From Nereocystis luetkeana (taxonomy: Eukaryota; Sar; Phaeophyceae; Laminariales; Laminariaceae), in the NCBI GenBank assembly GCA_031213475.1, contig JARUPZ010000017.1, positions 8,450,790-8,514,789 on the forward strand: a DNA stretch of 64,000 nt. Direction: 5' to 3'. Made by a program: the position numbers and the translations under genes. The notes under the pieces are model-generated. The model saw only the letters and a list, made by a program, of their open reading frames with translations, was not told the origin of the DNA and ran no database searches. Below are positions 57,277 to 64,000 of this stretch, one piece after another. The first letter of the stretch is position 1, and every line of letters starts with the position of its first letter.

Positions 57277-60200
57277 CTGATAGGAAACACATGGCACGAG
57301 GGCAACAGTACGCGCCGCGCGGTGGTTGTTGGATATATAGGTTTGCTTGGTTGTGAGGGAGGCGCTCCACGATAGGGGTAGGACCATCGAGACAAACTGT
57401 CACTGGGAATGATGGGAAGCTCCCCGACTGAGGGTGTACCACCGAAAGTTACCGGAATCTCATTCATGTTGTGTGTTAACCCTTGATGCTTTGGCTTCGA
57501 TATGAAACCCAGGACATGGCGTTCGTTCGCCGGGTTTCGAGTGTCAAGTTGGCAAGCTTCAGCAAGCAGTGGAGGTACACCCCCCCTATCGCAGCATACA
57601 TCGTAGCAACCATACCCGCCTCACGGTGAGGGAGTGCTCGATAGGAGAAATGTTCTCGACATCACGCGTGGCCGTAGTCGTATGGCCAAAAGAAAACCAA
57701 AAAGGCACCCTGGTCGTCCTCTGTAGCTCACGTGATAGCGACATGGTATACTATGTCGTTGCCAGCCCACGCCAACCGTCAGTGTGCTGCTGTGTGTTGG
57801 TTCGGGTCGGTTTTCAGTGTTGTGCAATGGTTTCACAACTAACTCGAATGGTTGTTATCCTTTCGGGGAATGCTTAACGTTTTTGCGAATAGTCGACATT
57901 TTTTTAGAAAAGCTCATGCCGGCGGCATTTTGTCTGGTGGCGAAAGCGTCAGTAAGAAGGGTGTAAGATGGCTTCGCTTGGTCAAACCGTGACAGGAACA
58001 GCGCTCAGCACTACGCCCGCAACAATCCTATTGGGGGTTTCGAGGAGTGTTTCTGTGTGGTATTTTCTGGTGGATCTCACCATCACGGGAGACCGTAGTA
58101 AATGGGACCAACTACTGCTGTTATTAATAAAATGAATAGGTAAAAATATAGGTTTATGTGTGTACCGTAGGTCCTATTTTCTATGATCACGCGTAATACG
58201 CGACAGTTACCAGGATTCACCTTACGAAAAACAAAACCCGACATCGTTGGTGCACCAAAATGACACGCCGAGCCGTTGTAGGCGATACTTTGTGCCCTGT
58301 GTGTTGTCTGTTACAGTCCAGTTGGAAGGGCGCAATAATCGTCCTGGTTTTGAAACGAGACGGGACCCACTAGAGTACCGCGGGTAGCAAGGTTCTACTG
58401 CGAGTAAGTATTTCCCATGAGGCGGGCAAGAAAAGGGTCGGCGTGGCGGTCAAAGGTAGCCATGCAGTACGCAACCTGTGCTAAAGAGTGACAAAGCTAA
58501 GAATGCCAGGCTGAAATTTTGTTATATTTAGGAATTTTCAGGCAGAAACCTTCCTGCTGAGCGAAGCACGCGACTCACACTCTTCTTGCCTTTGCAGCCT
58601 GGAGAAGAAGCCTATGATCACTGTTGATCTCACACCTCTAGCCAAAAACAGGGGATTTTCACTAGCTGTCGTCGTGCACTTGTACGGTATCAGGCAGCAG
58701 CATGCTCAGGTGTTGCGGACATCAGGCGTCATTGTGGAGATTGGAGCGCAGATAACATACGAGGGCAGCGCATAAAGGAACATTGCACTCAGGGCGCGCG
58801 CCACGGTAGATAGGGTAGTAGCATCTCGATTTTCCAAACACACCGACTTCGTCGAGAAGTGTTGACACCTGAAGCCCCCCAAATCACAAGATCGCGCGGG
58901 CTAGGCATCGATCGAGTACCCTTCCGGTATAGAGATATATCGGATCCGATGACATGTGGGTAAGCTCTTTTTGTGTGTTGAGACTACTGCATGATATGTT
59001 CGTAAGACCTTTGTCTGTTGAGACCACTGCAGGCCCTTCAGAGAGAAAACACTAAAATGAAGCGACGTCCCTAAAACAGGACTCTTACGGAAAACAAAAA
59101 GCAAGCTGGGTGGCATCTTATCCCAAACGCATATATATATATAATAGAAGCGAAAACATGTGCTCGTTTTCTCAAATAGTTTTTGCTTGACTTTTTAGAC
59201 GCATGCCATAGTAGGGGTGCACCTTTTTTTTCTCAGGCTCCTCGGTCGAGTAACCCAATACTAGTATTAGAAAGCCAATCGAAAACCGCATTCATGCGAA
59301 CGTCGGGGTGCCATGGTTGATGAATAATCCCATGGTTCATCAACCATGGCCCAAGAATACAAAAAGTAACCTTTCGAACCAACAATTTGGGCATTCACCG
59401 ACGATCTTGGGATAAGGAGCCCCCGTCACTCAGGAGACTTCTTTAAATGGAAAGGTGCTACCTTTCGTATCGTGGCACACGCCTTGAATATACCAGGGTA
59501 TGCATTTCCCCCCTCGGACATGGATAGTGGAGTGCACCCCAACTACTACTGTAATCTACTCATACACTAACGGTGAGAACACTTCCACGTCCGGAAGATC
59601 AGATAAATTATCTACAGATCAGCTAGATCATATCCAGATCATACATATCATCTAGATCCTAACCTGCCGTCAGGAGATGGTGTGCGGGACCTGTGCCGTA
59701 CACATATATATATCTAAAACAGGAAAAACACCCCTAGATTTTACAGATTATTCGGCTCCCACGCGATAGCATGAGGTATACCAGGTATATAGATCATACC
59801 TGGTACACATCAGTAGTGTGTATTTGTGTGTTCTTCACATTAGGCCGTTCTGTCTACCCGTCGGCATCCAGCACAACCAATGTGCCGTACCGATTCATCA
59901 ATCCTAGAGAGATGCAAGTAATGTGGTCACAAAGCTACGCCACAGAGATACTACATTGCTATGTTACAAGCACCGTAGACAATGCAATGCCATGTCACCA
60001 TCCTGGACATGAAATGCACGACGAACACATTCTGTGATGGAGAGAAAACGAAAGAAAACAAAAAGAAGAAAAAAAAATCGAACAAAAACAAAAAACAAAA
60101 AAAGAAAAGGGGTCCGCAGGTAATATGGTTCCCACGGCAGCAAGATGAGCTAGATCATACATATATATCAGGAACATGTATCTGGCTTGAAGAATCCACC

Positions 60201-62784
60201 TCATGAAGGTGGGATGCTCTGTATGATCTGCTCCATCTGATCTGATCTGTTCCGGTGTGTATAGGGTTCCCAGTCAGCCTTACTTACCGCAGCGGCGTTG
60301 ACGACGTAGCCGGTGTCGTCCAGGGATGCAGCCGTGATCTTGGAAAGGGGGGAGACCACGTCCTGGATACTCTGCAAAATGTTGTAAAGAGGTTCATTTT
60401 CAATGCGTGCGCGGCGCAAGCGACTGTTAGTTAGTTGGGCTGACAAAACATCCCGTTTATGAAAACCTTCTTGGGTGTCCTGAAAAAGTTTTTGTGGGCA
60501 ATCCTTTTCTTGTCGAAACGAGCGATGCAGTTGCGCTCGGGCTGGCGAACGCAAGCAAGAGAAGTTCGTCTGACGTCAGTCGTTTTTCAAACGTTGTGAA
60601 TATAAATTTGCGGCGTTTTTTAACGAGCCGCCAAGCCGCTGCAGGTGTGCAGGTGGGATGTTTGGGTCGCCAAACCGGAACCTGATCGGATATGATTTTG
60701 TATGACGTGATATAATCTGAGTCATTGGGCTCTCCGTCCAGGAAGAGGAGGCGCTGTATCTTGCTGGTCAGTGTTTGTTTGCAGCATGCCCCTGGTCATC
60801 CCTCGACAAGCCAGTTGTTGCTGACTACAACCGCGCCAACCTACAGGTGTCAGTTCGGATAATCTGATGTGGTCGGATTTGATATGATATGACATGATAT
60901 GACCTGATCTGATATCTGTCATGCGCCATGTGCGATGTCCGAAACTACCCACCGGGGGTATAAACCCTGCTCGGCGTTTATCGGATGGCGCACACGACGC
61001 TCGTGATAGCCCCGACATTTTGATCAGGCTCCAGTACTCTATGCTTCAGTGCTATCAGCATAACTCTCCCAAAACCAGGTCTTGAGAATAATATTATAGC
61101 TAAAGAGGCAGAACCCGACGTCTAGTATCATGTGGAGCCTACTCATCTTGGTATAGATAGCACGAGCAATGGCGTGAACGCAACTGGAGTTCCCGCGACA
61201 TCGGGTTTAACCCTTTTTGGACTGCAGTCCGATCTTGGGGACAAATCTACACGATGTTTTAAGTTGGTTTGTTCCCAGAATGGGGCTGCAGTCCTAAACG
61301 AGTTAATGAGCCCCGGTCAACAAGACGTATTTTCGACACAATAAAGTGATACCTGAACTTCTACATAGCGTAGCTCGCGTCATGTCATAGAACATTCGCG
61401 ATCGACGAACACGACGTACGGCAAGAGGGTGCAAGTACAGTTTCTGTGATTGTCGCGTGTAAGTAGAGCCCCGTTCATGGCTGCGCAAAGGGGTACGAAC
61501 AAATAGTCGGCTCGAAAATCGATGATTGCAACATCGACCGTGGCGTCAGGACAAAAAGTTACGATGCCCAAACTACAATTAGTGCAACTCTATGCAGGCG
61601 TCGAACGAGACCTTACCACCTTGGGGTTGTTTAACATTTCAGCCTAGACATTTACGACCGCACTTAAACGGAGGTCCTCGACTTAAAAATCTACCCTATA
61701 TCTGCACGTTTACGCCATTGGAGTAACCTCCGAGATCCGCATTTTCACCGTATCCATGGAGTCGTTTATCGCGTGTAGCACACCTATTTATTGGTACATC
61801 AACCCGTTTAGAACCGCAGTCCCGTTTTGGGTACAAACCACTCAAATCTCAATTACTTTGTCCCAAACTGGAACTGCGGTCCTAAAAGGGTTAAAATAGC
61901 TTATTTTCGCTCCTCAAGCGAGACGAGCTCGGAAACGTACAGGATACACCCTTACCGGAGCATGCGGCTGATGCCATGGCAACACCAGGTGCGGACTGAT
62001 GTCTCCCGGGATGTTGCGGGGTGCTCACCCTACTGATGTTCGTACCATGACGGGGGACCATAGTAAATATCACAAAATATTGTAAATATCACCAAATATT
62101 GTCAGTAAAAATAAATGTATATACAGTAGGTTTTTGGGTGTACTATAATCCCTATTCACTACCGTCGCCCGAGATATTAGTATTCGTACTTGACGGGTTT
62201 GCAAGGCAGACCCAGAAATATATGTATACGCTTTGAATACTGGTGTTTCGGGGTCCCAGCGGAGATCATGGGGCTGAGCACCTCAGGAAAAATAAAACGA
62301 GAGTGACCTCCGATCAACACTCCCCCCGTGACGTTTTTTTTTTTGTTTGCCGCGGCATCAAAACAACCTACTTCAAACACTTGTCTAACCCCAAGGATGA
62401 GATAGCGGGGAGTCCCTCAGCGTTTTGGACCGCCGTCTCGAATCGGTGCTGCACCCGGCTACACGAGCGTGGAGGGACCAAGTTCAACGGTCAAAGAGAG
62501 GTTACATGTTACGGTTCAAGTAGCAAACAACGGCAGTCGTGGAGCCTACAATATCAGTCCTTAGAGACCCGTGGATCCCCCCAGCGTATAATCCCAAGAC
62601 TCCCACCACACCCGGCCCTTGGCCTCGCGTGAAACGACGAATTTCCACTAAAACCAGCTAGCCTTGTGCTTGCGCACAGCCCCCATCGGCCTGCGCTTTC
62701 TCGTGTTGGAACTCACCGTATCGAGCGCACCGGAAGACAGCTCGTCGACAAATATTTCTTCGGAGAAGTGACGACACACCGTTC
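57088..62784 (-). CDS. gene 2: paralogous leishmanolysin-like metalloprotease, 3' part
   Basis: Three - strand exons, 62784-62717, 60371-60288 and 57276-57088, match gene 1 exons e, f and g in order, phase and, for the first two, exact length (68 and 84 nt). They encode the third zinc ligand segment, the C-lobe and the C-terminal tail with its stop. The exons holding HExxH and the N-lobe should lie to the right of base 64000. No stop or frameshift is seen, and protein-level conservation between the copies suggests both have been under selection. The gene converges on gene 1 with 18 kb between stop codons. Whether gene 2 also has an EGF module is unknown. Confidence 0.85.
57362..57600. repeat. 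possible decayed family C/D relative
   Basis: GGCGCTCCACGATAGGGGTA on the left and CCCCCCTATCGCAGCA on the right resemble family C termini at the right spacing. The interior cannot be matched. Confidence 0.35.
57628..57690 (+). repeat. dispersed repeat family H, copy 3
   Basis: GCTCGATAGGAGAAATG, TCTCGACATCACGCG and TGGCCGTAGTCGTATGGCCA line up with the other two copies. It lies in the last intron of gene 2. Confidence 0.65.
58083..58196. repeat. family A MITE, copy 13
   Basis: TCACGGGAGACCGTAG to CTATGATCACGCGTAA. Diverged ends but normal plan. Confidence 0.75.
58200..59198. other. gene 2 intron, nothing further recognised
   Basis: No element or exon was identified within this part of the intron. 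Confidence 0.5.
59199..59483. repeat. family C MITE, copy 11, with internal palindrome
   Basis: GCATGCCATAGTAGGGGTGC to ACCTTTCGTATCGTGGCA, with ATAATCCCATGG and CCATGGCCCAAG blocks. CCATGGTTGATGAA at 59311 is repeated inverted as TTCATCAACCATGG at 59336-59349. The left end resembles family D (TAGGGGTGCACC) while the interior is family C. Confidence 0.7.
59580..59665. repeat. AT-rich AGATCA-word stretch
   Basis: AGATCAGATAAATT, ACAGATCAGCTAGATCATAT, CCAGATCATAC and CATCTAGATCC follow each other closely. Confidence 0.6.
59779..59805. repeat. pair of inverted TACCAGGTA/TACCTGGTA motifs
   Basis: TACCAGGTA at 59779-59787 and TACCTGGTA at 59797-59805 are 9 bp apart and inverted. Confidence 0.9.
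59816..59990 (+). repeat. dispersed repeat family F, copy 5
   Basis: TTCACATTAGGCCGTTCTGT, CCGTCGGCATCCAGCACAAC, CCTAGAGAGATGCAAG and GACAATGCAATGCC. Intronic in gene 2, followed by an A-rich stretch at 60045-60105. Confidence 0.78.
60288..60371 (-). CDS. gene 2 exon: C-lobe
   Basis: The complement has acceptor CATTTTGCAG and donor GTAAGTAAGG. The 84 nt phase-0 exon encodes IQDVVSPLSKITAASLDDTG, then YVVNAAA. It is the direct counterpart of gene 1 exon f, with Ile instead of Met at PLSK(I/M)T. Confidence 0.92.
60862..60918 (+). repeat. (TGATA)n-like degenerate repeat
   Basis: GATATGATATGACATGATAT is followed by GACCTGATCTGATATCTG. Confidence 0.75.
61207..61306. repeat. family B MITE, copy 11
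   Basis: TTAACCCTTTTTGGACTGCA to GCTGCAGTCCTAAACGAGTT with AA completing TTAA. In the gene 2 intron. Confidence 0.85.
61307..61797. other. gene 2 intron, nothing further recognised
   Basis: No coding exon or repeat is identified between the two family B copies. Confidence 0.5.
61798..61894. repeat. family B MITE, copy 12
   Basis: The left border is TCAA instead of TTAA. The right arm TGCGGTCCTAAAAGGGTTAA is consensus. Confidence 0.87.
62048..62177. repeat. family A MITE, copy 14, with internal duplication
   Basis: TGACGGGGGACCATAG is followed by a duplicated block (ATCACAAAATATTGTAAAT, ATCACCAAATATTGT). The right end is eroded. Confidence 0.72.
62178..62716. other. gene 2 intron, no further exon recognised
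   Basis: A 129-codon + strand frame at 62243-62632 has no recognised domain and lies antisense in the intron. Confidence 0.5.
62717..62784 (-). CDS. gene 2 exon: third zinc ligand
   Basis: The complement has a pyrimidine-rich tract ending GCTGCAG, then a 68 nt exon whose first two bases complete a Gly codon, then TVCRHFSEEIFVDELSSGAL and DT before GTGAGT. His in CRHFSEE is the likely third zinc ligand. 15 of the 22 complete codons encode the same residue as gene 1 exon e. Confidence 0.92.
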
Positions 62785-63045
62785 CTGCAGCGCGATCGAT
62801 TAAGAAAAAAACAAGGACACAACGAGATTGACGCCGGAGGTGGCCGGAGGCACTGTAGGAAAGCAATTCGCGGGAGAGAAAAATAGGACCCAGCGATTTT
62901 CTCCGGTTCTGAAATTCGACGCAGACACGGTTTCCTTTTCCAATAATGCCGAGACGCGCGCCGGTGTATTGACAGCTGTACTTGCTGTATTTCCGATCCC
63001 ATCTCAAATATCTTCACCCGCCCTTATCCTGCTCCCAACCTTGCC
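62785..63045. other. gene 2 intron, no upstream exon found
   Basis: The counterpart of gene 1 exon d is not seen. In gene 1 the corresponding intron is 4.2 kb, so it is expected outside the window. Confidence 0.55.
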
Positions 63046-63147
63046 TTAACCCTTTTAGAACCGCAGTCCCTTTTTTAGGACAAAGCACTCAAATTCTGAG
63101 TAATTTGCCCCCAAATCGGGAAATCGGCTCTAGTCTAAAAGGATTAA
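63046..63147. repeat. family B MITE, copy 13, with trailing second half-copy
   Basis: TTAACCCTTTTAGAACCGCA to TCTAAAAGGATTAA. A further diverged copy follows to about 63240 (TTATCGGGACAAATTACTTA, GGAACTGCGGCGGTAAAGGG). Confidence 0.85.
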
Positions 63148-63310
63148 CGCTTTGAGGACAACATTCCTGTTATCGGGACAAATTACTTAGATTTTGTAGC
63201 GCTTTGCCCCGCAATGGAACTGCGGCGGTAAAGGGATTAGCTCAGGTCCGGCGTCGTATATAGTAGTGGTCCCTCCATGCTGCCGGTACGCGCAAGGCAC
63301 TAGTTCCTAT

Positions 63311-63556
63311 AAACAGGGGGGGTCGGCACTACTCGCGCCAAGCGACCCAACAGGCACAACAGTGGGCAGCCGGCACTGCGTAACCCGCACCTATAGCGGG
63401 TGGCCGGCACTGCTAAACCGGCACTGTAGAGGGATTCACTGCTGTCTCTACAGGCACTATAGCGGACAACCGGCTGCACCATCGGTACTACTGTAGAGGG
63501 GTTCACTGCTGTCTCTACAGGCACTATAGCGGGCGACTAGTACTACTCAGCCGGCA
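63311..63556 (+). repeat. 67 bp tandem repeat
   Basis: Two clear units start at 63423 and 63490. Each contains CTGTAGAGG, TTCACTGCTGTCTCTACAGG and CACTATAGCGG. Decayed CCGGCACT units extend upstream to about 63311. Within a unit CTGTAGAG and CTCTACAG are inverted and could pair. Confidence 0.85.
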
Positions 63557-64000
63557 CTACATAGCAGGTGTTTTCTCCCCCCCATAATACACGCGCCCTG
63601 CAGCTACGTCGGGAACCATCATGGTACGCGCCAGGCAGCTATATACCGCGAACTAAAGCGCTCTATGTATGTGCTCGTCGACCCGCGTCGGTTTGTGAAA
63701 TTTCCCACACGCTAGGCCCCTCGGCAATTAATTGGTGTGTTGATGCGTTGGTTGTCGGTGCAGCAATTCGGCGCCGGCAGTTTGATCGGGCCTCCCACAG
63801 ACAACTCAGAAGGGGCGCACTGGTCGGACCTGTCAGGTTCTGTTATGTAACCATTCTAGCACGTCAACCATTCAACCCGTCGGACCTATATTTACCGTCT
63901 ACTGTAGATCACCTAATCCTAGCGCGTGCCGGTACCGATGGGGTGTTTTTGCACGAGCCGTACATTTTTCTGCTGGAACTGTATACCAGGTATGGCACAG
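63557..64000. other. right edge, presumed gene 2 intron
   Basis: No exon is recognised. One TACCAGGTA lies at 63984-63992. Confidence 0.5.

Noticed and set aside
62820..62870. + strand GAGATTGACGCCGGAGGTGG resembling gene 1 exon d end
   Set aside because: It is on the wrong strand for gene 2 and lies in its intron next to the acceptor. Probably coincidence.

Overview
This is a piece of a eukaryotic nuclear genome that is gene-poor and rich in repeats. The likely source is a stramenopile, most probably a brown alga. That is an inference from short GT-AG exons separated by 1.5-4 kb introns, an EGF-like plus leishmanolysin-like protease gene, a decayed LINE of a type I associate with brown algae, and many short inverted-repeat elements. 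No species is claimed. I see no operons, rRNA, tRNA or CRISPR array.

The main content is a pair of related metalloprotease genes pointing at each other. Gene 1 (+ strand, visible exons 21860-38968) can be assembled across seven exons whose reading phases all agree. It has an EGF-like exon, then the protease N-lobe, the zinc motif HEMGH, the GTLW strand, a third histidine in GHFSED, and a C-terminal region ending in DPYTLPSRR plus an acidic tail. Its 5' end, including any signal peptide, was not found. Gene 2 (- strand, 62784 down to 57088) has the same last three exons with identical splice phases and, for two of them, identical lengths (68 and 84 nt). Its upstream exons lie beyond the right edge. 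About 18 kb of repeats separates the two 3' ends, and in its middle is a broken LINE reverse transcriptase (43451-45056) bracketed by copies of a dispersed repeat. The only other convincing gene is a single-exon secreted, cysteine-rich, Asp/Ser-tailed protein at 18804-19622.

The rest is dominated by small non-autonomous elements. Family A has about 105 bp palindromic copies ending TTACGGGGGACC and flanked by TA (14 copies). Family B has about 100 bp palindromic copies ending TTAACCC...GGGTTAA, piggyBac-like (13 copies). Families C and D are about 250 bp elements with different termini but similar interiors (11 and 3 main copies). Families F, G, H and I are dispersed repeats with no assigned type. 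The gene 1 introns are packed with A, B, C and D copies.

Region by region: 1-1750, decaying CATGAGG-type repeat array; 1750-18750, repeats and microsatellites with no gene seen; 18804-19622, secreted acidic protein; 21860-38968, gene 1; 39000-57000, repeats and LINE remnant; 57088-64000, 3' half of gene 2 with repeats. The most unusual signal is the 9-mer TACCTGGTA/TACCAGGTA. I count 19 exact copies by eye, against about 0.5 expected by chance. Comparison of repeat copies suggests it arises as an insertion at TA dinucleotides.
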